DNA from: Rhodophyticola sp017644125
Lineage (GTDB): Bacteria; Pseudomonadota; Alphaproteobacteria; Rhodobacterales; Rhodobacteraceae
Assembly (NCBI RefSeq): GCF_042140125.1
Contig: NZ_CP159473.1
Direction: 5' to 3' (one strand)
Length of the DNA stretch: 64,000 bases
A program made the position numbers and the translations under genes. The notes below the pieces were generated by a model. The model was not told the origin of the DNA. It worked only from the letters and a program-made list of their open reading frames with translations, and did no database searches. Numbering within the stretch: the first letter of the stretch is position 1; the number at the start of each line of letters is the position of its first letter. This document shows positions 51,523-63,201 of this stretch, one piece after another.

Positions 51523-52179
51523 CTAGCGCAGATTGACGCGGAGGGCGGCGGCGGCGGCGAAGGGCAGCGTTGCGATGGTGGCCAGCGTAATGCCCGCGAG
51601 CAGCGCCAGCGGGGTGGTGGCATCAAGGCCGGCCGCGCCCCGGGTCACGACCAGCGCGCCGAAAATGAGGGTCGGCACATAAAGCGGCAACACCAGCAGA
51701 GAGAGCAGCAGCCCGCCGCGTTTCAGCCCCACGGTCAGGGCCGCGCCGAAGGTTCCGATGGCAGACAGCGCGGGCGTTCCAAGGGCCAGAGATGCCATCA
51801 GCCAGCCATAGCCCGGGCCGGGCAGGTTCAGCAGAACGCCCAGGATCGGCGCCGCCACGACCAGCGGCAGACCGGTGGTCACCCAATGCGCCAGCGCCTT
51901 GACTGCCGCGACATTTTCCAGCGGCAGCGGGGATGTGGCCAGCAGATCGAGCGAGCCATCCTCCCAATCGAGCTGAAAGACCCGGTCGAGCGACAGAAGG
52001 CAGGCCAGAAGCGCGCCCAGCCAGAGGATCCCGGGCGCGATGGTCGACAGAATGCCGGTGTTCGGCCCGACGCCGAACGGGACCAGCACGGTGACGATCA
52101 GAAAGAAGGCGAGGCCGAGGCCGAACCCGCCGCCTGCGCGCACCGCCAGCGCCAGATCCCGTTTGAAAAGCCCGATCAT
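51523..52179 (-). CDS. ccmB: Haem exporter protein CcmB
   Basis: The 218-residue membrane protein has six hydrophobic helices and a FKRDLALAVRAGGG N-terminus with a WEDGSLDLLATSPLPLENVAAVKALAHW segment typical of CcmB, the membrane part of the CcmAB transporter that releases holo-CcmE. It overlaps the ccmA stop at ATGA. Located 56 bases before the ccmC start on the same strand. Confidence 0.9.
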   Translation of the reverse strand: MIGLFKRDLALAVRAGGGFGLGLAFFLIVTVLVPFGVGPNTGILSTIAPGILWLGALLACLLSLDRVFQLDWEDGSLDLLATSPLPLENVAAVKALAHWVTTGLPLVVAAPILGVLLNLPGPGYGWLMASLALGTPALSAIGTFGAALTVGLKRGGLLLSLLVLPLYVPTLIFGALVVTRGAAGLDATTPLALLAGITLATIATLPFAAAAALRVNLR

Positions 52180-52793
52180 GCAAAGGCCTCGTCGCTGAAC
52201 GGGTCGCTTTCGGGCAGCGATTTGGCCACGAAGGGCGAGATGTCGAGGATGTCGGCCTGCGGCAGGCCGAGATCGATATGGGTTGCGATGATCGCACTGC
52301 CGCCGCCGGCCAGATGCGTGCCGACCGCGGCGGCGAACCGCGCCACATTGGACGCATCCAGTGACACCGTCGGTTCATCGAGGCACCAGATCGCCCGCCC
52401 CGTGACCAACAGCCGCGCCAGGCTCAGGCGCCGTTTCTGACCGGCGGAAAGCTCGCCTGCCGGCCGGTCCAGCAACTCGGCCAGATCGAAGGCGGATACC
52501 GCGTCATCGATCCCGCCGCCGCCGAATATCCCGGCCCAGAACCGCAGGTTTTCGGCCACGGACAGCTGCGCCTTCAACCCGTCGGCATGGCCGGCATAGG
52601 CAATGGCATCCGGTTCGGCCTCGATCCGTCCCGCGAGGGGGGGCGTCAAACCCGCAAGGGTGCGCAAAAGCGTGGTTTTCCCCGATCCGTTCGGTCCGCG
52701 CAGGATCAGAGCCTGGCCCGGCGAAAGGGGAAAAGACACGCCCGCAAGCACTTGCAGCGACCCGCGCGCGCAGGCCAGATCGGTGACCGTCAT
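52176..52793 (-). CDS. ccmA: Haem exporter ATP-binding protein CcmA
   Basis: The 205-residue ABC ATPase contains Walker A GPNGSGKTT near residue 35, the signature LSAGQKRRLSLARL near residue 121 and Walker B IWCLDEPT near 140. It powers CcmB-dependent release of haem-loaded CcmE. The frame opens to 52988; ATG 52793 and ATG 52799 are both possible starts and neither has a strong Shine-Dalgarno. The divergent acnA gene begins 230 bases away. Confidence 0.9.
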   Translation of the reverse strand: MTVTDLACARGSLQVLAGVSFPLSPGQALILRGPNGSGKTTLLRTLAGLTPPLAGRIEAEPDAIAYAGHADGLKAQLSVAENLRFWAGIFGGGGIDDAVSAFDLAELLDRPAGELSAGQKRRLSLARLLVTGRAIWCLDEPTVSLDASNVARFAAAVGTHLAGGGSAIIATHIDLGLPQADILDISPFVAKSLPESDPFSDEAFA

Positions 52794-52897
52794 ATGCATC
52801 GGTCGAGGCGTATCCGAAACACCGGGGCGAGGGAAGGCCCAGATCGGCGTTGCAGGACGTTGCGCCGCGGCCCTCTGGCGGGCAGGGGGTTGATAAA

Positions 52898-52915
52898 CGG
52901 TATGCAATGGCATAC
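52898..52915. promoter_or_regulatory. Dyad operator candidate between ccmA and acnA
   Basis: GTATGC-AATG-GCATAC (52900-52915) is a perfect 6-bp-arm inverted repeat. On the minus strand the extended sequence reads TGTATGCCATTGCATACC and matches the dyad in front of glcB around the shared CCATTG centre. It is 109 bases upstream of acnA and about 105 bases from ccmA. Confidence 0.45.
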
Positions 52916-53023
52916 AAAAAGTGTCGCACCCCGTCTGTCCGGTCTTGATCGGCTCCGGTCTTGGTGGCATAGCCCGGGGCAGCACCAACCGAATTCCACT
53001 GGATTATAGGGAGGCCTTAGCCC

Positions 53024-55802
<2,779 letters not shown>

Positions 55803-55826
55803 GGTTCTGATATAAGATTACGGGAA

Positions 55827-55857
55827 ACAGCCCCGGCCGCCGCGCCGGGGCTGTTTT
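55827..55857 (+). terminator. Rho-independent terminator after acnA
   Basis: ACAGCCCCGGC at 55827-55837 pairs with GCCGGGGCTGT at 55844-55854 around a six-base loop, followed by TTTCG. It starts 25 bases after the acnA stop. Confidence 0.8.
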
Positions 55858-55900
55858 CGTTTGGGGCTTGCCACCGGGGCTGTGGCGGGCAGGATGGCCC

Positions 55901-56704
55901 ATGATGAGCGGGCATTCGATCACCTTCACCCATGCGCTGTGCCGCGCGCCATCGCGGTCGGTGACCGCGGGGCTGCGCGCCGAAGACCGGGGTTCGCCCG
56001 ATGCGGATCTCTTCGCGCGGGAGCATGCGGCCTATGTCGCCGCGTTGCGCCGGACCGGCGCAGAGGTCACCGTGCTGGAGCCGCAGGAGGCCTTTCCCGA
56101 CGGTGTGTTCATCGAAGATCCGGCGCTCTGCCTTGGGGGTGTCGCGATCCTTCTGCGACCGCAAGCCCCGACCCGTCGCGGAGAGGTGGCGGCACTTCGC
56201 CCCGATCTGTCGCGCCTGTTCCCCGAGATCCGCGACCTAGGCGGCCACGGCCACGTCGATGGCGGCGACATTCTGTGTTCGGATACGGAGGTGATGGTCG
56301 GTCTTTCGGCCCGCACGGATGCGGCCGGTGTCGCCGCGCTTCGCCCGATCGTCGAAGATTTCGGCTATCGGATGCGGGTGGTCGAGACGCCTGCAGAGAT
56401 ATTGCATTTCAAGACGGAAAGCAGCCTTCTGGACCCGGAGACGATCCTCGCGTCGCCGCGTCTGGCCGCGACGGGCTGTTTCGGCGGCTACCGCGTGATC
56501 GAGACCGCGCCGGGCGAAGAGGGCGCGGCCAATGCGATCCGGTTCAATGCGCCGGTGTTCCTGTCGGACGGGTTCCCGCAGACGGCGGAGCGGCTGGACC
56601 GGGCGGGATACAAGATCCGGCAACTGCCGATGTCGCAGGCGGCCCTGCTCGATGGGGGATTGTCCTGTCTGTCGCTCAGGTATTCCCTGCCGGTGAAACT
56701 CTAG
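55901..56704 (+). CDS. Dimethylarginine dimethylaminohydrolase-like amidinohydrolase
   Basis: The 267-residue protein has the DDAH/arginine deiminase-superfamily residues: VFIEDPAL near residue 69, HGHVDGGDIL with the catalytic His near 118, and LSCLSLRY with the catalytic Cys near 256. It hydrolyses methylated arginines or related guanidino compounds to citrulline or similar products. Start at ATG 55901 (ATG 55904 possible). It is followed by an SDR gene on the same strand after 33 bases. Confidence 0.8.
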   Translation: MMSGHSITFTHALCRAPSRSVTAGLRAEDRGSPDADLFAREHAAYVAALRRTGAEVTVLEPQEAFPDGVFIEDPALCLGGVAILLRPQAPTRRGEVAALRPDLSRLFPEIRDLGGHGHVDGGDILCSDTEVMVGLSARTDAAGVAALRPIVEDFGYRMRVVETPAEILHFKTESSLLDPETILASPRLAATGCFGGYRVIETAPGEEGAANAIRFNAPVFLSDGFPQTAERLDRAGYKIRQLPMSQAALLDGGLSCLSLRYSLPVKL

Positions 56705-56737
56705 AGCAGCGATGCTCTGCTAGCGAAGGAGGTGGCA

Positions 56738-57454
56738 ATGTCTGATCGGGTTTGTTTGGTTACCGGCGCAGCGGGCGGCATCGGCCGCGCGATCGTCAGG
56801 CGCATGGCGCGGGATGGGCGGCGGGTGGTGTTCACCTATCTCAGCCGCGAAGCCGAGGCGCGTGCGCTGGTGGCGGAGCTGGGGGAGCGGGTCGAGGCCT
56901 TGCCCTGCGATCTGAGCCAGCCCGGTGCGGCGGAGGCGCTGGTCCGCGATGTGGCCGAACGCATGGGCCGGCTGGACGAGATCGTCTGCAATGCGGCGGG
57001 CAAGGCCGAGGGGCCCGTCGGCGGGGTGACGGCCGCGCACCGGGCGCTGATCGAGATCAACCTGACAGCACCGATTGCCATGATGGATGCGGCGCGGGCG
57101 GTTCTGCCCGAGGGCGGCGCGATTGTCGCGATCTCCTCGATCAATGCGACGCGCCCGCCCGCCGGCGCCGCCGCCTATGCGGCCAGCAAATCGGGGCTGG
57201 ACGGGGCGGTGCGCGCCTATGCCCGCGACCTCGGGCAGCTCGGCATCAGGGTGAATGCCGTCGCACCGGGCCTGATCGAGTTGGAGGAGAGGCCGCGCCC
57301 GCAGGAGATTGTGGACAAGGTCATTGCGGAAACGCCCCTCGGGCGGGTCGGCCGGCCCGAGGATATTGCCGCGGCAGTGGCCTTCCTGCTGTCGCAGGAG
57401 GCCGGGTTCATCACCGGCGAGATCTTGGGCGTCAGCGGCGGCTATCAGTTGTAG
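56738..57454 (+). CDS. Short-chain dehydrogenase/reductase
   Basis: The 238-residue enzyme has the SDR set: NAD(P)-binding TGAAGGIG near residue 9, the CNAAG block near 86, catalytic Ser in ISSINA and YAASK with Tyr/Lys near 146-150. It oxidises or reduces an unidentified alcohol/ketone. ATG 56738 is preceded by AGGAGG, which fixes the start; a GTG at 56732 overlaps the ribosome binding site. The hairpin AGAGCA-GCGA-TGCTCT lies between the preceding stop and this site. Confidence 0.85.
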   Translation: MSDRVCLVTGAAGGIGRAIVRRMARDGRRVVFTYLSREAEARALVAELGERVEALPCDLSQPGAAEALVRDVAERMGRLDEIVCNAAGKAEGPVGGVTAAHRALIEINLTAPIAMMDAARAVLPEGGAIVAISSINATRPPAGAAAYAASKSGLDGAVRAYARDLGQLGIRVNAVAPGLIELEERPRPQEIVDKVIAETPLGRVGRPEDIAAAVAFLLSQEAGFITGEILGVSGGYQL

Positions 57455-58262
57455 CGGGCGGTGTTTCGGCAAACTCCACATCCATCAGCCGGGCCTGGCC
57501 GGTCAGATATTGCAGGATCTGGCGCGGCGACTGGTTGATCTCGTTGCCGCCCCGGCGGAGCGTTCGCAGCGTCTTGCGCCAGCCCTTTGGCCGGACCGCC
57601 TTGCCCAGAGCGGCGATGTCGGAATTGTAGTCATAGGCGCGCTGCGTCGCCATGGCGGGCACGACCATCGCGGGTCTGAGCACCCGGCGCAAAGGGGATA
57701 CCGTGTCGTTGAAGAGAAAATGGTCCACCGGTACGCGGATCCGGCCGCGCCAGTCCAGTGCGGCCCGGGCGCCGGCGCGCGAAAGAATATAGGCGCCGCC
57801 GCCCACATGGCGTGAACACATCGGATGCAAGGCCCGTCCAGAGGGTGTTTGCCCGATCTTGCGCCCAAGCAAAAGCCGGGAGGCGCCGTCGCCGTATTTC
57901 TCAAGCTTCACGGCATGGGTTTCGGGCGGGATCCAGTCGGCATGCGCCAGGATCTGCATCAGATCCCCCGCGAGGTAGATGTCGTCCTCAAGAAACACCC
58001 CGTGGCTGGCGGGGCTTTCCAGAAACTGCTCCCAGGCGAGCGTGTGGCTGACGGTACAGGCGCGGTCGCCCTGACCCAGTTGCCCAAGCGGGCCATGGGT
58101 GGCGACGACGCGCGCGATCCGCTCCTCGGCGACGGATCTGGCATCGCAGGCCGCAACCCGCTGAAAGGACACCCCGCGTTCCGCCAGATGCTCGCCGATC
58201 CGCTCCAGCCGGTCAGGGCGGCGGTCGAGGTTGATCACGAAAGCTGGCAGCGTCTGGGGCAT
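57432..58262 (-). CDS. Glycosyltransferase family 25 (LPS-type)
   Basis: The 276-residue protein has the GT25 layout: a FVINLDRRPDRLERI start, an ACTVSHTLAWEQFL segment, FLEDDIYL with the metal-binding Asp pair near residue 92 and a GGGAYILSRAGARAAL block. GT25 enzymes add galactose, glucose or a related sugar to lipooligosaccharide or to collagen-like proteins. It is divergent from the next glycan genes, and overlaps the SDR 3' end. Acceptor unknown. Confidence 0.8.
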   Translation of the reverse strand: MPQTLPAFVINLDRRPDRLERIGEHLAERGVSFQRVAACDARSVAEERIARVVATHGPLGQLGQGDRACTVSHTLAWEQFLESPASHGVFLEDDIYLAGDLMQILAHADWIPPETHAVKLEKYGDGASRLLLGRKIGQTPSGRALHPMCSRHVGGGAYILSRAGARAALDWRGRIRVPVDHFLFNDTVSPLRRVLRPAMVVPAMATQRAYDYNSDIAALGKAVRPKGWRKTLRTLRRGGNEINQSPRQILQYLTGQARLMDVEFAETPPATTDSRR

Positions 58263-58396
58263 GGGTCCGGCCGATTTTGCTCGCGCCTTCTGTCATGAAC
58301 CGGGGCGGCGGGGCAAGCCCGGCGGGCTTGGGTTGTTTTCACGCCGTACCGCGCATAAATGGGCGGGTCTTTCCGCGAGATAAGGCCCGTTTGCCC

Positions 58397-59149
58397 ATGG
58401 ACCCCTGGCCCTCCTATGTGATCAATCTGGCCGCCAACACCCGGCGGATGGAGAACAGCACCCGCCAGCTGGAGGCTCAGGATCTGCCATGGCTGCGGAT
58501 CGAGGGCGTGAATGGCTGGACCTTGAGCGAGGCGGAGCTGGCGGAGGTTTACGACGCTGAACGAAATCGGCGCGACGCCAAGCACCCTTTGGTGCCCCCC
58601 GAAATCGGGTGCTATCTGAGCCATATCGAAGCGTGGCGCGGAATTGCCGAGGGCAGTGCCGGGGGCGGGTTCATCTTCGAGGATGATTTCGCGGCCAATG
58701 AACGGTTGGGGGAAGCCCTGCGCCTGTTGAGCATACCTCAGGAGCGCTGGGACATGGTCAAATTGTTCTCCTTCGACGCGGAACCGAAGATGCTGGACAC
58801 GGCGCCCCTTGGGCCCTTCACCATCGGCACGCCTTACCGCGTACCGACCTGCCTCATCGGCTATGGCGTGACGAAAGCCGGTGCTGAGCGGCTCGTGCCC
58901 CGCGCGCTGCCAGTCTTCCGGCCTGTTGACGAGGACCAGAAGTTCTTCTGGGAAACGGGTCTGCGCGTCGCACTCATCACGCCGCCGCCGATTGAAGTGG
59001 GCGATCAGGAGGCGGAGACCGGAACGATCGGGCAAACCCGCCGGGCGATGCGCTCAGACCGATCGCGTCTTGGGCAGGCGTGGCATAACCTGCGCTATCA
59101 GATGCGGTATGAATGGCAGTTGCGCCGAACGCGAGGGCGGGCGAAATGA
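58397..59149 (+). CDS. Glycosyltransferase family 25, second copy
   Basis: This 250-residue protein starts at ATG 58397 with a SYVINLAANTRRMEN segment matching GT25 enzymes, has PPEIGCYLSHIEAWRGI near residue 69 and FIFEDDFAAN near 94 with the Asp pair. It is less similar to the GT25 at 57432-58262 than a recent duplicate would be. The stop overlaps the start of the GT4 gene (ATGA). It is the first gene of a five-gene run. Confidence 0.75.
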   Translation: MDPWPSYVINLAANTRRMENSTRQLEAQDLPWLRIEGVNGWTLSEAELAEVYDAERNRRDAKHPLVPPEIGCYLSHIEAWRGIAEGSAGGGFIFEDDFAANERLGEALRLLSIPQERWDMVKLFSFDAEPKMLDTAPLGPFTIGTPYRVPTCLIGYGVTKAGAERLVPRALPVFRPVDEDQKFFWETGLRVALITPPPIEVGDQEAETGTIGQTRRAMRSDRSRLGQAWHNLRYQMRYEWQLRRTRGRAK

Positions 59150-60174
59150 GCAAGAAAATCCTGCACATGCATTTCGGCAAGGACGGCGGGGCGGAGCGGT
59201 TTTTCGTCAACCTGGTGCAAGGCTTCGGCGAGCGCGGCGCGGAGCAGCGGTTCGTCACACGGCCAGACCGGATCTGGAAGCACGAGATCGCGCCGCTTGG
59301 GCCGATCATCGAGAGCCATTATCGCCGCATCTCGCCCGGCTCGGCCCTGCTGACCTGGCGGGTGCATCGGATGATCCGCGATTGGCGGCCGGACGTGATC
59401 ATGGCGTGGATGTCGCGCTCCTCCCGACTGATCCCGAACTATCCCGGCGCGGTCAAGCTGACCCGTCTGGGCGACTACCCGCGCCATTTGCGGCATTTCC
59501 GGCACAATGACCTGATCGTCGGCAACACGCCGGGCATCGCGCAGGCCTGCCGCGATCTGGGCTGGCGGAAACCGGCGCTCCTGGTTTCCAACTTCGCCCG
59601 CGAGGTGACGCCGGTGCCGGTCGACCGGGCTTCGGTGAACACGCCCGACGATGCCTTCGTGATCTGCGGCTCGGGCCGGTTCGTGCATCGCAAGGGGTTC
59701 GATGTTCTGATCCGCGCGGCCGCGCAGATCCCGGATGCCTGGCTGTGGCTGGTGGGCGAGGGCGAACGGCGCGCGGAGCTTGAGGCGCTTGTCTCGGAAG
59801 TGGGCCTGGCCGAGCGGACCCGGTTTCTGGGCTGGGTGGATGAACCGATGCATCATGTCGCCGCCTGCGATGTTTTCGTGATGCCATCGCGCCATGAACC
59901 GCTCGGCAACGTCATTCTGGAAAGCTGGAAGGCGCAGGTGCCGACCATATCCACACACTCCGAAGGGCCAAGCTGGTTCGCGACGGACGGGCAGGATTGC
60001 CTGCTTGTCGAGATCGACGATGTGGCGGGTATGAAGGCGGCGATTTCGCGGGTGAAGGAGGAGCCGGGCCTGGCGGCGCATCTGGTGGCCGCGGGCACCG
60101 CCACGCTGGAGGCGAAATTCACCAGGGATCGGGTGCTGGATCAGTATTTCGAGATTTTCGGCGGGCGGTACTGA
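59146..60174 (+). CDS. Glycosyltransferase family 4
   Basis: The 342-residue enzyme starts with MSKKILHMHFGKDGGAERFF (GGAER is the GT4 donor-loop type block) and has ICGSGRFVHRKGFDVLIRA near 170, GEGERRAELE, and VFVMPSRHEPLGNVILESWKA with the nucleotide-sugar-binding Glu near residue 260. It uses an activated sugar to extend a surface glycan. The start is fixed by the ATGA overlap with the upstream GT25. Confidence 0.85.
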   Translation: MSKKILHMHFGKDGGAERFFVNLVQGFGERGAEQRFVTRPDRIWKHEIAPLGPIIESHYRRISPGSALLTWRVHRMIRDWRPDVIMAWMSRSSRLIPNYPGAVKLTRLGDYPRHLRHFRHNDLIVGNTPGIAQACRDLGWRKPALLVSNFAREVTPVPVDRASVNTPDDAFVICGSGRFVHRKGFDVLIRAAAQIPDAWLWLVGEGERRAELEALVSEVGLAERTRFLGWVDEPMHHVAACDVFVMPSRHEPLGNVILESWKAQVPTISTHSEGPSWFATDGQDCLLVEIDDVAGMKAAISRVKEEPGLAAHLVAAGTATLEAKFTRDRVLDQYFEIFGGRY

Positions 60175-60178
60175 GCCG

Positions 60179-61012
60179 ATGCGCGTGCTGATCATCAACA
60201 TGGCCGCCGCCACGGACCGAATGGCGTTCATGGCCGCCCAGATGCGGCATTTCGGGTTCGACTGGGAGCGGATCGAGGCGGTCACCCCGGCCACGCTGAG
60301 CCCGCCGGCGGCGGATCCGGTCTGGCATCGCTGGCAGCGCCCGTTGCGGGTGACGGAGATGGCGCTTTGCGCGTCCCATATGGCGGCCTGGCGAAGGGTT
60401 CTGGCGCTGGATGCACCCTGTCTGGTGCTGGAGGATGACGCGGTTCTGGCCAGTGGCCTGCCCGGATTTCTGCAGGCGGTCGACGGGCTGGACGGTGTGG
60501 AGCATATCAGTCTGGAAACCCGCGGACGAAAGAAACTGGTGGCCCGCGTGCCGCATCCGGCGGCCCCGATCCGGCGGCTCTGGCAGGACCGGACCGGATC
60601 CGCGGCCTATGTGGTGACACCGGCCGGCGCGCGGAAACTCCTGCGCCACGCCGCCAAGGTCGGCGGACCATCCGACGCGATCATCAGCGCGACCTACGAC
60701 ATGGCCAGCTATCAGGCGGATCCGGGGCAGGCGATCCAGCTGGACCAGTGCGCGGCCTATGATGTGCAGCAGGCGATCCCCACGACCTCTCTCATCGACG
60801 CGGTGCGCAAGCCGGCCGCCATGGAGGGGTATTCGACGCTCCGGAGATACGGGTTCCGAGGGCGACGGATCATGGCGCAGATACGGATGGGCCTGCGACA
60901 GGTTCCAAGGGTATTCACGGCCAGCCGCCGGCATATTGCTCCGGCAGAGGACTGGCCGGAGATCCGTATCGGAACACCAGGCGACACATTGGATGCGAAG
61001 GGTGCGGATTAA
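60179..61012 (+). CDS. Glycosyltransferase family 25, third copy
   Basis: The 277-residue protein has a VLIINMAAATDRMAFM start, a ALCASHMAAWRRVL segment, and a VLEDDAVLAS Asp pair near residue 84, all GT25 features. The C-terminal part is longer and Arg-rich. It starts four bases after the GT4 stop. The third GT25 in 4 kb suggests a glycan with several similar linkages. Confidence 0.75.
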   Translation: MRVLIINMAAATDRMAFMAAQMRHFGFDWERIEAVTPATLSPPAADPVWHRWQRPLRVTEMALCASHMAAWRRVLALDAPCLVLEDDAVLASGLPGFLQAVDGLDGVEHISLETRGRKKLVARVPHPAAPIRRLWQDRTGSAAYVVTPAGARKLLRHAAKVGGPSDAIISATYDMASYQADPGQAIQLDQCAAYDVQQAIPTTSLIDAVRKPAAMEGYSTLRRYGFRGRRIMAQIRMGLRQVPRVFTASRRHIAPAEDWPEIRIGTPGDTLDAKGAD

Positions 61013-61047
61013 CCTTGCCCCGCTTCCCGGTCGGGCGTTCCGACCCC

Positions 61048-61971
61048 ATGCGGCGGCTCGGGTTGCGGTGGGCGGATTTCAGTGCGATGCCTGTAGCGCG
61101 CCGGTTTCAACCCTTGGTCGACCGTGTTATGAGCGCGCAAAACCAGGGACGGGATATGCAGTTGGCGCCGGAAGAGAAGTTGATTTCGCTGCTCAATTCC
61201 GTTCCGCTCCCGGCATATTGCGCGGGGGTAAACCTGGTTTCCGCCCTGCGCGGATACAAACACCGGGTCAGGCTGCACGGAACTGACGGAACGCTGCTTG
61301 TCAGCGATGCCGACGCGGCTATCCATATCTGTCGCCGGGGCCGGCATCGTCGCTACCGGCGCGGGGTGCAGGCAGGCATCACCGATCTGGTCAGACAGTA
61401 TCAGATCGACCGGCTGGACATCCCCGAAGGCGGCACATTCATCGATTGCGGCGCAAATGTCGGAGAAATGGGATTCTGGGCGCGGAGCCGCGGAATGCGT
61501 TATGTGGCGTTCGAACCCGAACCTGCCGAGGCGCGATGCTGCGATCTGAACAATTTTGACGGCCGCGCGGACACACATCGTGCCGCGCTCTGGAAAGAGC
61601 CCGCGATGCTGACATTCCATAGCAAGCCGGACACGGGCGATGGCTCGATCTTCGAAATGGATGCCAGCACTGGCGCGACGCAGGTTCAGGGCGTGAGACT
61701 GGATGATGCCGTTCATATCGATGATGCAGCCGGCCCGAACATCTTCAAGCTTGAGGCCGAAGGAGCCGAGCCGGAAGTCCTTGCCGGCGCCGAAGCAAGC
61801 CTGCAGAACATCGACTATGTCGCCGTCGATTGCGGATATGAGCGCGGCCGCGCGCAGCAGCACACCTTCGTCGAGGTCAACAGCTTTCTTGCCGAGCGCG
61901 GCTTCCGTCTTGTCGAAGCGCAGTTTCGGCGGGTAACGGCGATCTATCGCAATACGGCCCGTCAGCCATGA
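61048..61971 (+). CDS. FkbM family methyltransferase
   Basis: The 307-residue protein contains a FkbM-type SAM domain: FIDCGANVGEMGFWA near residue 131, VAFEPEPAEARCCDLN, and the KLEAEGAEPEVLAGAE block near residue 233. Such enzymes O-methylate sugars or polyketides and occur often in glycan loci. The frame opens at TTG 61015; I choose ATG 61048, while ATG 61087 or 61129 are also possible. The stop overlaps the next gene as ATGA. Confidence 0.8.
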   Translation: MRRLGLRWADFSAMPVARRFQPLVDRVMSAQNQGRDMQLAPEEKLISLLNSVPLPAYCAGVNLVSALRGYKHRVRLHGTDGTLLVSDADAAIHICRRGRHRRYRRGVQAGITDLVRQYQIDRLDIPEGGTFIDCGANVGEMGFWARSRGMRYVAFEPEPAEARCCDLNNFDGRADTHRAALWKEPAMLTFHSKPDTGDGSIFEMDASTGATQVQGVRLDDAVHIDDAAGPNIFKLEAEGAEPEVLAGAEASLQNIDYVAVDCGYERGRAQQHTFVEVNSFLAERGFRLVEAQFRRVTAIYRNTARQP

Positions 61972-62417
61972 AAGGCTTTCCCGATCTTCCGCCGGTCTGG
62001 CTGGCGGTGTTTCTTTTCCTCGCATGGTTTCTGGCGCGCGCGTTGCCTCTGGTCACGGCGTTCGGGCCGGTGTTCCGGGGTGCGGGCGGTGTCTTGGCGC
62101 TTGCGGGGCTGGCGCTGATCGTGTGGTCGGCGATCTGGTTCGCGCGCAAGAAAACCACGATCGAGCCTCATCACGATCCGCAGGTCCTGATTGTGGAGGG
62201 CCCCTACACCTATTCCCGCAACCCGATCTATCTGGGCATGCTGATGATCCTGACCGGATTCGTGCTTTGGCTGGGCGTTCTCAGCCCGGTATTGCTGCCG
62301 GTTCTGTTCATGGCCGTCCTGACCCGACGCTTCATCGAGCCCGAAGAGGAGCGCCTGATCGCGGCGTTTGGGCTGGAGGCCCGCCGCTATCTGCAGAAGA
62401 CGCGGCGCTGGTTGTAA
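61968..62417 (+). CDS. ICMT/PEMT-like membrane methyltransferase
   Basis: The 149-residue protein has four hydrophobic helices and the ICMT-like block VEGPYTYSRNPIYLGM near residue 76 with a EPEEERLIAAFG end. Such proteins methylate small isoprenoid, phospholipid or related groups at the inner membrane. It is the last gene of the glycan run, starting in the ATGA overlap with the FkbM gene. Substrate unknown. Confidence 0.8.
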   Translation: MKGFPDLPPVWLAVFLFLAWFLARALPLVTAFGPVFRGAGGVLALAGLALIVWSAIWFARKKTTIEPHHDPQVLIVEGPYTYSRNPIYLGMLMILTGFVLWLGVLSPVLLPVLFMAVLTRRFIEPEEERLIAAFGLEARRYLQKTRRWL

Positions 62418-62499
62418 CGCCGTCTCGCAAATCCTTGATTGGCAACCGGCGACGCAGACGGCTAGCTATGTCGGGCAACACCAAGACGAAAGGCGACCC

Positions 62500-63201
62500 A
62501 TGCGGCTGATACTGTCCTTCCTGATGGCCTGCGCCGGGCTGATGCCTGCGGCAGCCGTACAGGCAGATGAACTTGTGGTGGTCGAACTGTTCACCTCGCA
62601 GGGCTGTTCGTCCTGCCCGCCTGCCGATGCGCTTCTGGGCGAACTGGCCCAACGGGAGGACATCCTCGCGCTCAGCCTGCACGTGGATTACTGGGACTAC
62701 ATCGGTTGGGCGGACACATTCGCGACCCCGGAATACACCGCCCGCCAGCACGGATACGGGCATGCTGCCGGTTCCACCGTGGTCTACACGCCGCAGATGG
62801 TCATCGGCGGCGTCGATCATGTGGTGGGATACCGGCCGATGAATGTGGCCGATCTGATCAACCTGCACCGTGCGCAACCGAACCCGGTCGAGATCGTCGT
62901 GACCCGGCAGGGGGCGGAGTATGTCGTGCGGGCGGAAACCGGCATGCCTCCGCCGCGCCCGATGATGGTTGTCCAGCTTGTCGGATACTCTCCCCACGAA
63001 GAGGTGAATATCAGCCGCGGTGAGAATGCGGGCCAGGTCGCCGAGTATCACAATGTGGTCACCTCCTGGCAGGTGATCGGCGAATGGGACGGGGCGGGCG
63101 TTTTCCAGTCGCGCGTCCGGCCGCAGGATGAAACCCCGCTGGCGGTGATCGTGCAGACAAGCGGCTATGGCGCGATACTGGGCGCGGCCCGGCTGGATTA
63201 G
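62500..63201 (+). CDS. DUF1223 secreted thioredoxin-like protein
   Basis: The 233-residue protein has a signal peptide (about 1-22) and the DUF1223 features: VELFTSQGCSSCPPAD near residue 28 with a CXXC, LHVDYWDYIGWAD near 60, and TPQMVIGG near 102. It is a periplasmic thioredoxin-fold protein of unknown function. The frame opens further upstream, but ATG 62500 fits the signal peptide. The stop overlaps that of the convergent acyltransferase gene. Confidence 0.85.
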   Translation: MRLILSFLMACAGLMPAAAVQADELVVVELFTSQGCSSCPPADALLGELAQREDILALSLHVDYWDYIGWADTFATPEYTARQHGYGHAAGSTVVYTPQMVIGGVDHVVGYRPMNVADLINLHRAQPNPVEIVVTRQGAEYVVRAETGMPPPRPMMVVQLVGYSPHEEVNISRGENAGQVAEYHNVVTSWQVIGEWDGAGVFQSRVRPQDETPLAVIVQTSGYGAILGAARLD

